Shown one piece after another: positions 7,410 through 15,653 of a stretch of DNA of 41,879 bases. The stretch's first letter is position 1. Each line of letters starts with the position of its first letter. Origin of the DNA: Gammaproteobacteria bacterium. GTDB lineage: Bacteria; Pseudomonadota; Gammaproteobacteria; Porifericomitales; Porifericomitaceae. The notes below the pieces were generated by a model. It was not told where the DNA came from. It was given only the letters and a program-made list of their open reading frames with translations, and did not search any database. A program made the translations under genes and the position numbers. Location: NCBI GenBank assembly GCA_028817305.1, contig JAPPPX010000070.1:1-41879 (forward strand). Direction: 5' to 3'.

Positions 7410-9724
7410 TGAAAGAATGGGCTATGCGCCAGCAGATGCGCTTTCGGACCAGCGTTGTGCTGTTCGCGCTGGCGTTGTCGGCGGCGGCGTCGGCCGAGCC
7501 ATTCGTTATCAAGGACATACAGGTGAAGGGTCTGCGGCGCATTACCGAAGGGACAGTGTTTAACTACCTGCCGTTTAAGGTTGGCGACCTGTTCTCCGAA
7601 GATGACACGGCGGTGGCGATTCGCGCCCTGTACGGCACTGGCTTCTTCGACGATGTGCGGCTGGAGCAGCAGGGCGACGTGCTGGTCGTGATCGTTCAGG
7701 AGCGGCCCGCCATAGGGAGCATCTCCATCACCGGCAACGAGGACATCAAGACGGAAGACCTGCTTAACGGTCTGCGCGAACTCGATTTCGTAGAGGGCAG
7801 GGTGTTTGACAAGTCGCAACTGGATCGGATCGAGCAGGAGCTGGCGCGGCAATACCTTGCCTTGGGCAAGTATTCCATGAGCGTGGACTCGACGGTAACG
7901 CCGCTGGAGGACAATCGGGTGGCGATCGCCCTGGAGATATTCGAGGGCGAGAAAGCGAAGATCCGCCGGATCAATATCGTCGGCAACGAGGATTTTTCCG
8001 AGAAGGAGTTGCTGAAGCAGTTCAAATCTTCCACTCCCGGCATGTTCTCTTTCCTGTTCGGCGGCGGCCAATACTCGCAACAAGTCATGGCTGCCGACCT
8101 GGAGACCCTGCGCTCCTTCTACCTGGACCGCGGCTACCTGCGTTTCAATATAGACTCCACCCAGGTCACCATCAGCCCGGACCGGCAGCAAATTTTCGTG
8201 ACTATCAATATCGGCGAAGGCGAGCAGTACACGGTGTCGGACCTCCGCCTGTCCGGAGATATACTGGTCCCGGAACAGGAACTGTTCGAGTTGGTTGACA
8301 TCAAGCGGGGAGACCTGTTTTCGCGCAAGCAGACCAGCGCCAGCAACGAGCGGATCGCCAATCGCCTGGGAGACGAAGGCTTCGCCTTCGCCAATGTCAG
8401 CGTCGTGCCGGACATAGATGACGACGACAACACGGTGGCGGTCACCTTTGCCATAGACTCCGGCCGCCGCGTCTATGTGCGGCGTATTCTGTTCGCCGGC
8501 AATCACCGCACCCGCGACGAAGTGTTGCGCCGCGAGATGCGCCAGCAGGAAGGCGCCTGGAGCTCCACCAAAAAGATCGAGCGAGGCCGGGTGCGTCTGG
8601 AGCGGTTGGGCTTCTTCCAGGGGGTCAACGTCGAGACGCCGGAGGTGCCGGGCGTGGATGACCAAGTGGATGTGCGCTACACGGTGACGGAGCGTCCCGC
8701 GGGCAACCTGCTGGCGGGGATCGGGTTCTCGCAGAATCAGGGTCTGATCCTGCGCACCAGCATTACCCAGGACAACTTCCTGGGTTCCGGCAACCGGGTC
8801 AACTTTACCTTCAACAATAGCGACGTGAGCAGGAGCTTCGCCCTGGGCTATCTCAACCCCTACTACACCATAGACGGCGTGAGCCGCGGCTTCGATTTTT
8901 CCTACCGGGACCTGGACTCCGAGGACGCCAACATCTCGGATTACGACGCTGAGATATTCGGCTTAAGCGTCAACTTCGGTCTCCCTGTCAGCGAGTACAA
9001 TTTCTTCGATGTGGGGCTTGATTACGAACAAACCTCCATCCAGCCCGGCAGTAACGCCGGCGATCTGGTGAACGATTTCATCCGCGAAGAAGGCAGGGAA
9101 TTCGATCTGCTGCGCCTCTCCGGGCGCTTTACCTACGATACCCGCAACCGGGCGATCCTCCCCGACCGGGGCACGCGGCACCGGTTTCGCTCGGAGCTGG
9201 GTCTGCCCGCCTTCGGCGGCAGTGCGGTAAATTTCTACAAGGTGGATTATCGTGCCGACTGGTTTATCCCCATCGGGGAGAAATACACCCTGCGGCTCCA
9301 GAGCGATATGGGCTACGGGGGCGGTTACGGAGGCACCAGTCGGTTGCCTTTCTTCGAGCATTTCTACCTGGGCGGGCCGCGTTCGTTACGCGGCTTCGAG
9401 GAGAATACCGTGGGCCGCCTGGACGCGAATCGGAATGCCTTGGGCGGCAACCTGAAGCTGTTCGGCAGTACCGAGTTAATCCTGCCGCTGCCGTTTCTTG
9501 AGGATATCCAGCAGCTGCGCGTCACCTCGTTCTTCGATTTCGGCAACGTCTATGATCTTGAGGAGGAATCGCTGGATCTGGGGCAGTTGCGCTACTCGGT
9601 GGGCCTGAGCGGGATCTGGATCTCTCCCGTGGGCATCCTGAGTCTGAGCCTGGCATCGCCGATCGGCAGTAAAAGCGGCGACCGAACGCAGGGGTTTCAG
9701 TTTACCTTTGGGACTTCGTTTTAA
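7406..9724 (+). CDS. bamA: Outer membrane protein assembly factor BamA
   Basis: BamA is the core of the BAM complex, which inserts beta-barrel proteins into the outer membrane. From the ATG at 7406 the product has 772 residues: a signal peptide ending at about residue 30 (SAAASA), five POTRA domains to about 430, and a 16-strand barrel. The loop-6 motif RGF in SLRGFEENTVG lies near residue 662, and the chain ends in an aromatic (FTFGTSF), the BAM signal. The ATG overlaps the rseP stop; in-frame ATGs at 7409, 7424 and 7436 are alternatives with equally weak ribosome binding sites. The tail is followed directly by skp. Confidence 0.95.
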   Translation: MMKEWAMRQQMRFRTSVVLFALALSAAASAEPFVIKDIQVKGLRRITEGTVFNYLPFKVGDLFSEDDTAVAIRALYGTGFFDDVRLEQQGDVLVVIVQERPAIGSISITGNEDIKTEDLLNGLRELDFVEGRVFDKSQLDRIEQELARQYLALGKYSMSVDSTVTPLEDNRVAIALEIFEGEKAKIRRINIVGNEDFSEKELLKQFKSSTPGMFSFLFGGGQYSQQVMAADLETLRSFYLDRGYLRFNIDSTQVTISPDRQQIFVTINIGEGEQYTVSDLRLSGDILVPEQELFELVDIKRGDLFSRKQTSASNERIANRLGDEGFAFANVSVVPDIDDDDNTVAVTFAIDSGRRVYVRRILFAGNHRTRDEVLRREMRQQEGAWSSTKKIERGRVRLERLGFFQGVNVETPEVPGVDDQVDVRYTVTERPAGNLLAGIGFSQNQGLILRTSITQDNFLGSGNRVNFTFNNSDVSRSFALGYLNPYYTIDGVSRGFDFSYRDLDSEDANISDYDAEIFGLSVNFGLPVSEYNFFDVGLDYEQTSIQPGSNAGDLVNDFIREEGREFDLLRLSGRFTYDTRNRAILPDRGTRHRFRSELGLPAFGGSAVNFYKVDYRADWFIPIGEKYTLRLQSDMGYGGGYGGTSRLPFFEHFYLGGPRSLRGFEENTVGRLDANRNALGGNLKLFGSTELILPLPFLEDIQQLRVTSFFDFGNVYDLEEESLDLGQLRYSVGLSGIWISPVGILSLSLASPIGSKSGDRTQGFQFTFGTSF

Positions 9725-9739
9725 GGAGGATAAAAGAGT

Positions 9740-10309
9740 TTGAATCTGAAGGCATCGCATGTTTTTTCCCTGTTGTTGACGGCGTTTCTGGTCACGCCGG
9801 CGGCAGCGGAAGATTACCGGATCGGGGTGGTCGATCTGATACGCATCCTGGAGGGTTCTCCCCAGGCGGCCGAGGCGCGCGAGCGGATCGAGAAAGAATT
9901 CGCGTCCAAGGAACAGGAGGTGACGGCGTCGCAGCGGCGGTTGCGCGAGATGGAAGACAAGCTGGCCAAGGACAGCGCCGTGATGACGGAAGCCGACCGG
10001 CGCGAACTCGAGCGGCAGGTGATCTCCAAGCGCAGGGAGATCAACCGTCTCCAGGAGGAGTACCGGGAAGACCTGAGTTACCGCCGCAACGAGGAACTGT
10101 CCAAGATCCAAAAGACCATTCGGGAGGTCATCCAGGGCATTGCTCAGGACCAGGGCTACGACCTGATCCTGGGCGAGGGACTGATCTACGTGGATTCCAA
10201 GCTGGATATCACCGATGCCGTACTGAAGAAATTGGAACAGAACCGAGCCGAGGAAGAAAAGCGCCGCGGGCAAGAGGGCGCCGCGGAAGACGGCGAAGAG
10301 GCGGAGTAG
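9740..10309 (+). CDS. skp: Periplasmic chaperone Skp/OmpH, TTG start
   Basis: Skp holds unfolded outer-membrane proteins in the periplasm on the way to BamA. The 189-residue product has a signal peptide of about 23 residues (ending in PAAAE), then the IGVVDLIRILEGSPQA beta segment and a long charged coiled-coil arm (about 50-130), closing with YVDSKLDITDAVLKKL. A very acidic tail (EEEKRRGQEGAAEDGEEAE) is longer than in E. coli Skp (161 residues). The start is TTG, placed 9 bases after a strong Shine-Dalgarno (aaggagga at 9723-9730), and no ATG would fit. Confidence 0.9.
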   Translation: MNLKASHVFSLLLTAFLVTPAAAEDYRIGVVDLIRILEGSPQAAEARERIEKEFASKEQEVTASQRRLREMEDKLAKDSAVMTEADRRELERQVISKRREINRLQEEYREDLSYRRNEELSKIQKTIREVIQGIAQDQGYDLILGEGLIYVDSKLDITDAVLKKLEQNRAEEEKRRGQEGAAEDGEEAE

Positions 10310-10313
10310 AGCA

Positions 10314-11363
10314 ATGGTCTGCACGACCTTGGGCGAACTGAGCCGCCGCATCGGCGCCAATTTGCGAGGCGACCCGGGGCGCGGGATTAAGGGTGTGGCC
10401 ACTCTGGATGCGGCCGGGGAGGGTGAACTCTCTTTCCTTGCCAACCGGGCCTACAAGCGGCACCTGGCGAATACCCGGGCAGCGGCTGTGATCCTGGCGC
10501 CGCGGGATGCGCCCGACTGTCCGGTGGACGCCCTGGTTACCGCGGAACCCTACCTGGGCTACGCGCGCGCCGCTCAATTCTTGTTCCCCGTTCCTGCCGT
10601 GCGGAGCGGTATCGCCTCCAGCGCCGAGATCGCAGGCGATGCGCGGATCGATCTCACCGCTTATGTGGGGCCGCGCACCGTGGTCGGGGCAGGAGCCCGC
10701 ATCGGTGCGCGCGCCTGCCTGGGGCCGGGCTGTATCGTCGGCCCCCGGGTCGAGGTCGGCGCCGATACCCGGCTGATGGCCAATGTCACGTTGCTGGAGG
10801 GGACCCGGATCGGCGGCGGCGGACTGTTCCACCCGGGCGCCGTGATCGCTGCCGAAGGCTTCGGCTTCGCCTGTGACAAAGGCACCTGGATCAAGATTCC
10901 GCAGTTGGGGGGCGTGACCATCGGAGACAACGTCGAGATCGGCGCCAACACCACGATTGCCCGCGGCACCCTGCGTGACACGGTCATCGGGGACGGCGTG
11001 AAGATCGACAACCAAGTGCAGATTGGGCACAATGTCCGCATCGGCGCCAACACCATCATCGCGGGTTGCGTCGGTATCGCCGGTAGTGCCCGGATCGGCA
11101 GGGATTGCCGGATCGGAGGGGGCTGTGCGGTGAATAGCTACGCGGAGATTGCCGACGGAGTTTTTCTGGCGGGTCGGACGGCGGTGCATCGCTCGATCTC
11201 CAGGGCCGGCGCTTATGCCTCTGGCACCATGGTGACGGACCTGGCGACCTGGCGGCGCAACGCCGTGTGGATGCAGCATTTGCACCAGTCGTTGCGTGAC
11301 ATGCAGGAGCGTATCGCTGCCCTGGAGGCTCGCGCAAGGCGGGGTGCGGGAGGCGCGCAATGA
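10314..11363 (+). CDS. lpxD: UDP-3-O-acylglucosamine N-acyltransferase
   Basis: LpxD adds the N-linked hydroxyacyl chain in lipid A synthesis, the third step. The 349-residue protein has an N-terminal uridine-binding domain (about 1-95), a left-handed beta helix of isoleucine-glycine hexapeptides (about 100-300), and a C-terminal helix. The catalytic histidine is in IDNQVQIGHNVRIG near residue 240. The region that is usually GGQVGI-like reads GGGCAVNSYAEIAD, close to the E. coli GGASVINGHMEI. The stop overlaps the fabZ start (ATGA). Confidence 0.95.
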   Translation: MVCTTLGELSRRIGANLRGDPGRGIKGVATLDAAGEGELSFLANRAYKRHLANTRAAAVILAPRDAPDCPVDALVTAEPYLGYARAAQFLFPVPAVRSGIASSAEIAGDARIDLTAYVGPRTVVGAGARIGARACLGPGCIVGPRVEVGADTRLMANVTLLEGTRIGGGGLFHPGAVIAAEGFGFACDKGTWIKIPQLGGVTIGDNVEIGANTTIARGTLRDTVIGDGVKIDNQVQIGHNVRIGANTIIAGCVGIAGSARIGRDCRIGGGCAVNSYAEIADGVFLAGRTAVHRSISRAGAYASGTMVTDLATWRRNAVWMQHLHQSLRDMQERIAALEARARRGAGGAQ

Positions 11364-11848
11364 ACACTACCCTGGAGGAGTGCCAGCAAATGTCTCTCGG
11401 CGTCGAGGAGATCGAAAAACTGGTGCATCACCGTTATCCGTTCCTGTTCATTGACAAGGTGATCGGCTGCCAGCACGGCAAGTACCTGCAAGCGATCAAA
11501 AGCGTTACCGCGACCGAACCCTTCTTCCAGGGCCACTTCCCCGGCCGGCCCATTATGCCCGGGGTGCTCATCGTCGAGGCGATGGCGCAGGCCGCCGGCG
11601 TGCTGATCTCGCTGTCCTTCCGCGACCAACTGGCGGTGGGCGATAGCCCCCCCCTCTACTACCTGGTAGGCATAGACAAGGTGCGCATCTCCCGGCCGGT
11701 GGTCCCCGGCGACCGGCTGTTGTTGGAGGTGCGCGTCGAGCGCATCCGGAGCCGGCTGTGCATCTTTTCCACCTCGGCGAGCGTGGACGGGGAGACAGTC
11801 GCCACCGCTGAACTGAGGAGTACCTTCTCCGAGAGAGGCGGCAGTTGA
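11360..11848 (+). CDS. fabZ: 3-hydroxyacyl-ACP dehydratase FabZ
   Basis: FabZ dehydrates 3-hydroxyacyl-ACP in fatty acid elongation and so competes with LpxA and LpxD for the same substrates. The 162-residue hot-dog protein has [14 protein letters not shown] at 21-34, the catalytic histidine in [12 protein letters not shown] (H59) and the catalytic glutamate in EAMAQ (E73). The ATG at 11360 overlaps the lpxD stop. A second ATG 30 bases on (MSLGVEEI) gives a length closer to E. coli FabZ (151) and could be the true start. The stop overlaps lpxA. Confidence 0.94.
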   Translation: MNTTLEECQQMSLGVEEIEKLVHHRYPFLFIDKVIGCQHGKYLQAIKSVTATEPFFQGHFPGRPIMPGVLIVEAMAQAAGVLISLSFRDQLAVGDSPPLYYLVGIDKVRISRPVVPGDRLLLEVRVERIRSRLCIFSTSASVDGETVATAELRSTFSERGGS

Positions 11849-12621
11849 TCCACCCGTCGGCGATCGTTCACCCGGATGCCCGCATCGCCGAAAGCGCCTC
11901 CATAGGGCCGTACGCGGTCATTGAGGAGGGAGTGGAGATCGGCGCCGGTACGCGCGTCGATCCCTTTACCGTGATTCGCGGTCCCACCCGGATAGGCCGC
12001 GACAATCGCGTTCACCAGTTCTGTTCCCTGGGAGACGACCCGCAGGATAAAAAATACCGGCCGGGCGAACATTCGGAACTGCTGATCGGCACCGGCAACG
12101 TGATCCGCGAATATTGCTCGATCAACCGCGGCACCGCCGCCGGCGGCGGCCGCACCATGATCGGAGACGGCAATTGGATCATGGCCAATGTCCATATTGC
12201 CCATGACTGCATCGTCGGCAACCAGGGCGTATTCGCCAATCATGCCACCTTGGCTGGCCATGCCGTCGTCGAGGACCACGTGACCCTGGGCGGGTTCACG
12301 GGGGTGCGGCAATTCTGCCGCATCGGCGCCTACGGCTTCACCGCCGCCTTTTCTTTGGTTAACCGCGATATCCCCCCCTACTTGAGCGTATCCGGGAACA
12401 AGGCGCACCCCATGGGACTCAATCAGGAGGGCCTGCACCGACACGGTTTCGAGGCAGAGCGGATTGCTACGCTGAAGAAGGCCTACCGACTGTTGTACCG
12501 CGAGGGATTGCGCTTGTGCGAGGCCCTGGAGCGGCTGGACGAATTGGCCTCGTCGTCGGGTTCCGACGATGTGGCCAACCTGACGAAGTTCATCCGCGCC
12601 TGCGATCGCCCTATCCGCTGA
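11845..12621 (+). CDS. lpxA: UDP-N-acetylglucosamine acyltransferase, TTG start
   Basis: LpxA is the first enzyme of lipid A synthesis, moving a hydroxyacyl chain from ACP to UDP-GlcNAc. The 258-residue protein starts [13 protein letters not shown], forms a hexapeptide-repeat beta helix to about residue 190, carries the catalytic histidine motif NVHIAHDCIVGN near 122, and has a helical C-terminus. The start is TTG, overlapping the fabZ stop as TTGA with gagaggcgg before it. In E. coli lpxB follows; here gltX follows at once and lpxB is not in the window. Confidence 0.94.
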   Translation: MIHPSAIVHPDARIAESASIGPYAVIEEGVEIGAGTRVDPFTVIRGPTRIGRDNRVHQFCSLGDDPQDKKYRPGEHSELLIGTGNVIREYCSINRGTAAGGGRTMIGDGNWIMANVHIAHDCIVGNQGVFANHATLAGHAVVEDHVTLGGFTGVRQFCRIGAYGFTAAFSLVNRDIPPYLSVSGNKAHPMGLNQEGLHRHGFEAERIATLKKAYRLLYREGLRLCEALERLDELASSSGSDDVANLTKFIRACDRPIR

Positions 12622-12635
12622 TCCCGGCTTCCGTT

Positions 12636-14102
12636 TTGCATTCGTCTTCCGTACGCACCCGGTTTGCCCCCAGTCCCACCGGCGCCCTGCACCTCGGCGG
12701 CGTGCGCACGGCGCTGTTTTCCTGGTTGCATGCCCGCAATCGGGGCGGCCGCTTCCTGTTGCGTATCGAAGACACGGACCGCGCCCGCAACAGCGAGGGC
12801 GCGGTGGCTTCGTTGCGCGACGGCCTGGCTTGGCTGGGTCTGGACGCCGACGAGGAACCGGTGCGGCAGAGCCGCCGTCTGCAACGCTACCGCGAGGCGG
12901 TCGCCGGATTGCTGGAGGCGGGCCGCGCCTACCGCTGCTACTGTACGCGGCAAGAGTTGGAAGCCATGCGCGCCGCCGCCCGTGCCGAGGGCCGCAAGCC
13001 GCGTTACGACGGCCGTTGCCGCGACCGCCAGATGCCGCCGCCCGGCGGCGCGCCGTCGCCGGCGATCCGTTTCCGCAGTCCGCGCGACGGCCGGCTCAAG
13101 ATAGCGGATATGGTGCAGGGCAGTGTCGCCTTCGACAACGCCGAGTTGGACGACCTGGTTATCGCCCGCTCGGACGGCAGCCCCACCTACCACCTGACCG
13201 TGGTCGTGGACGACCGCGACATGGGGATCACCGACGTGATCCGCGGCGACGACCACCTCAACAATACCCCCAGGCAACTGCACTTGATCGAGGCGCTGGG
13301 GGCGGCGGCGCCGCGCTACGCCCACGTACCGATGATCCTGGGGCCGGACGGCAACCGGCTGTCCAAGCGCCACGATGCCGGCGACGTGCTGCAATATCGG
13401 CGGCAGGGCTACCTGCCGGAGGCTTTGCTCAACTATCTGGCGCGGCTTGGTTGGTCCCGCGGCGACCGTGAACTGTTTCGTTTGGGCGAACTCGTGGAGC
13501 ATTTCGACATAGGCGCGGTCAGCCGGGCGGCGGCGCGCTTCGACCCGGACAAGATGCGCTGGTGCAACCAGCAGCACATGCTGCGCCGTTGCCCCGGCGA
13601 TCTGGCCGGGGGGCTGCGCGCCCAACTGCTGTCCCTGGGCGTTACCGCCGCCGGTATCGCCGCCGGCCCCGAGCTGCGGCACCTGGCCGAAGTGCAGCGC
13701 GAACGACATCCCACGTTGCGGGAAATGGCGCGGGCCAGCCTGGCGTATTACCGCGCCCCGGAAGGCTACGAACCGCGCGCCGCCGTCCGCTTTCTGCAAC
13801 CGGCGGCGTTGCCCCCGCTACAGGAACTCCGCCGCCGTCTGGGCGGCCTGGCATCGTGGCGCGCCGCGGCCATCGGCAAGGAGGTGGAGGAGGTGGCCGC
13901 CCGGCATTCGCTGCCGTTGGGCAAGGTCGCGCAACCGGTGCGGGTTGCCGTCTGCGGAACGCCGGTCTCGCCCCCGATTGACGTCACCTTGGAACTGCTG
14001 GGCCGCCGCCGCACGCTGGCGCGCCTGTGGCGCGGTATCGCTTGTATTGAGCGGCAGGCGACGGCGACGGCGGGAAAGGAAGAGGCGAAGGAGCAGGTCT
14101 GA
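12636..14102 (+). CDS. gltX: Glutamyl-tRNA synthetase, probable TTG start
   Basis: The class I synthetase charges tRNA-Glu. The product of about 488 residues has the HIGH-type motif in APSPTGALHLGGVRTALF near residue 10, LLRIEDTDRARN near 40, and the KMSKS-type motif in GNRLSKRHDAG near 243. No ATG or GTG lies just before the conserved VRTRFAPSPTG. I chose the TTG at 12636, which adds four residues. A CTG at 12618 overlapping the lpxA stop is the other option, and neither has a good Shine-Dalgarno. Proteobacterial genomes may carry a second GluRS-like copy, so the discriminating or non-discriminating type is unknown. Confidence 0.92.
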   Translation: MHSSSVRTRFAPSPTGALHLGGVRTALFSWLHARNRGGRFLLRIEDTDRARNSEGAVASLRDGLAWLGLDADEEPVRQSRRLQRYREAVAGLLEAGRAYRCYCTRQELEAMRAAARAEGRKPRYDGRCRDRQMPPPGGAPSPAIRFRSPRDGRLKIADMVQGSVAFDNAELDDLVIARSDGSPTYHLTVVVDDRDMGITDVIRGDDHLNNTPRQLHLIEALGAAAPRYAHVPMILGPDGNRLSKRHDAGDVLQYRRQGYLPEALLNYLARLGWSRGDRELFRLGELVEHFDIGAVSRAAARFDPDKMRWCNQQHMLRRCPGDLAGGLRAQLLSLGVTAAGIAAGPELRHLAEVQRERHPTLREMARASLAYYRAPEGYEPRAAVRFLQPAALPPLQELRRRLGGLASWRAAAIGKEVEEVAARHSLPLGKVAQPVRVAVCGTPVSPPIDVTLELLGRRRTLARLWRGIACIERQATATAGKEEAKEQV

Positions 14103-14153
14103 ACGCGCTTGCCAAGTCTGACGCGCTTGTCTGTGCGGTCTGCGGCAGCGCGG

Positions 14154-14813
14154 CTACCAGGGCAGCGTCTCGCCATTGGCATGGCGGAATTCGCCGCTGT
14201 GTTCCAGGCTCATCGCGTCCATGCGGGCGATGAGGCCGGCGGCCGCCTCGTCGGGCGGAATGCCCTGGCCTCCGGTCAATTCGGTCGCCACCATGCCCGG
14301 GTGCAGCAACGCCACCGCGATGCCGCGCCCGCGCAGGTCCCGCGCCAGGCTGACCCCGGCCATGTTCACGGCCGCCTTGGAGAGCCGGTAGCCGTAGTAG
14401 CCGCCGGAGGAATTGTCCGCTATGGAGCCCATGCGGCTGGTTATGATCGCCACCCGGGCGCCTCGCTTCAGTTGCGGCAACAGTGCCAGGGTCACCCGCA
14501 ACGGTCCCAGGACGTTGACCTCGAACTGCCGGCGCGCCCGCTCGAAGTCCAGGTTATCCACGCCGTCCGCATACATGATCCCGGCATTGTTGACCAGCAG
14601 GTCCAGCGTTACGCCGTCCAGCGCCCGGGCCAGGAGCCGCGCTCCCTCGTCGTTGCTCACGTCCGCCCCCGTTATCGCCCGTATGCCCAGCGCATCCAAT
14701 TCCGGCGAGGACTTGCGGCAGGCCGCGATCGCCTCGTCGCCGCGCCCGTGCAGCTGGCGGCACAGCTCCAGGCCGATGCCCCTGTTGCCGCCGGTTACCA
14801 GTACGGTGGCCAC
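14154..14813 (-). CDS. Short-chain dehydrogenase/reductase
   Basis: This is a 219-residue Rossmann-fold oxidoreductase of the classical SDR superfamily. It shows the cofactor motif TGGNRGIG at 7-14, NNAG near residue 75, a catalytic serine in IITSRMGS near 125, and the YxxxK pair in YYGYRLSK near 140. The lack of the acidic residue after the second strand makes NADPH use plausible. The short length and TELTGGQG segment resemble C-factor/CsgA-like SDRs. The substrate is not predictable. It is convergent with gltX and starts 6 bases after the NYN gene, so the two form one transcript. Confidence 0.88.
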   Translation of the reverse strand: MATVLVTGGNRGIGLELCRQLHGRGDEAIAACRKSSPELDALGIRAITGADVSNDEGARLLARALDGVTLDLLVNNAGIMYADGVDNLDFERARRQFEVNVLGPLRVTLALLPQLKRGARVAIITSRMGSIADNSSGGYYGYRLSKAAVNMAGVSLARDLRGRGIAVALLHPGMVATELTGGQGIPPDEAAAGLIARMDAMSLEHSGEFRHANGETLPW

Positions 14814-14819
14814 CGCTTG

Positions 14820-15569
14820 CTACCTTTCCCGCTCCCGTATATATACCGACTTGGGGCCCTGCGGATGGGCGCCTTCCTTGACCCGTTCCTGAATATCGAA
14901 TAACTCGATTGCCCTCACCAGCTCGCCCAGCTTCAGGTAGCCGTAGTTGCGCGGGTCGAATTCCGGCGCCCGTTTGACGATGATCTGCCCCACCTCCCCC
15001 AGGTATGCCCAGCCGTCGTCGTCGGAGACCGATTCCACCGCGCTGTGCAACAGGGTCACGAGTTTCTCGTCCTGTATCAACTGTTCGGAGGTCTTCGGCT
15101 TGGTAATGTTGCTCCAGTCGCCCTTGGGTATTTCCAGCACGTCGGTGAACAGGAACTTATCGCAGGCGGATACGAAGGCCTTCGGCGTGCCTCGTTTGCC
15201 GATCCCGTACACGACCATGCCGGACTCCCGGAGCCGCGACGCCAGCCGCGTGAAGTCGCTGTCGCTGGATACCAGGCAGAAACCGTCGAAGCGATTGGTG
15301 TAGAGCAGGTCCATCGCGTCTATGATCAGGGCGCTGTCGGTGGAGTTCTTGCCGGCGGTGTAGGAAAATTGCTGGAACGGATGCAGCGCGTATTTCAGCA
15401 GCGCCTTCTTCCATTCCCCCAGATACGGGGAAGTCCAGTTGCCGTAAACGCGCTTGGTGTTGGCGGTGCCGTATCTGGAGATCTCTTCCAGCAGCGGGCC
15501 CATGAGAGACGCCTGGGTATTTTCCGCATCAATCAGGATAGCCAGTCTTTGCGCCTTTTCGTTCGCCAT
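14820..15569 (-). CDS. NYN-domain (LabA/DUF88-like) protein with C-terminal OST-HTH/LOTUS-like domain
   Basis: A 249-residue protein. The N-terminal two thirds form a PIN-like NYN RNase domain: ILIDAENTQ at 11-19 supplies the first acidic residues, STDSALIIDAMDLLY near 75-90 and LVSSDSDFTRLA near 98-109 give the others, then GMVVYGIGKRGTP. The C-terminal part (about 170-235: DDGWAYLGEVGQIIVK, GYLKLGELVRAIELF) looks like an OST-HTH/LOTUS domain, which binds RNA in related proteins. An RNA-cleaving role is inferred from the family. It lies 84 bases downstream of the res gene on the same strand and may be a tail gene of the island. Confidence 0.85.
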   Translation of the reverse strand: MANEKAQRLAILIDAENTQASLMGPLLEEISRYGTANTKRVYGNWTSPYLGEWKKALLKYALHPFQQFSYTAGKNSTDSALIIDAMDLLYTNRFDGFCLVSSDSDFTRLASRLRESGMVVYGIGKRGTPKAFVSACDKFLFTDVLEIPKGDWSNITKPKTSEQLIQDEKLVTLLHSAVESVSDDDGWAYLGEVGQIIVKRAPEFDPRNYGYLKLGELVRAIELFDIQERVKEGAHPQGPKSVYIRERER

Positions 15570-15631
15570 CTTCTTTAGCGCCAGCCCCGTTCCGCGGTTT
15601 CGGGCGCTATTTTGTCCTGTTTTTCGTGCCG

Positions 15632-15651
15632 GGGGGCCGCCGGCAGCCCCC
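15632..15651 (-). terminator. GC-rich hairpin just after res
   Basis: A six-base-pair stem (gggggc at 15632-15637 with gccccc at 15646-15651) and an eight-base loop begin three bases after the res stop codon. There is no U-run on the minus strand after it, so it would be a weak or factor-assisted terminator. It is the only stem I see in the gap between res and the NYN gene. Confidence 0.35.
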
Positions 15652-15653
15652 TG

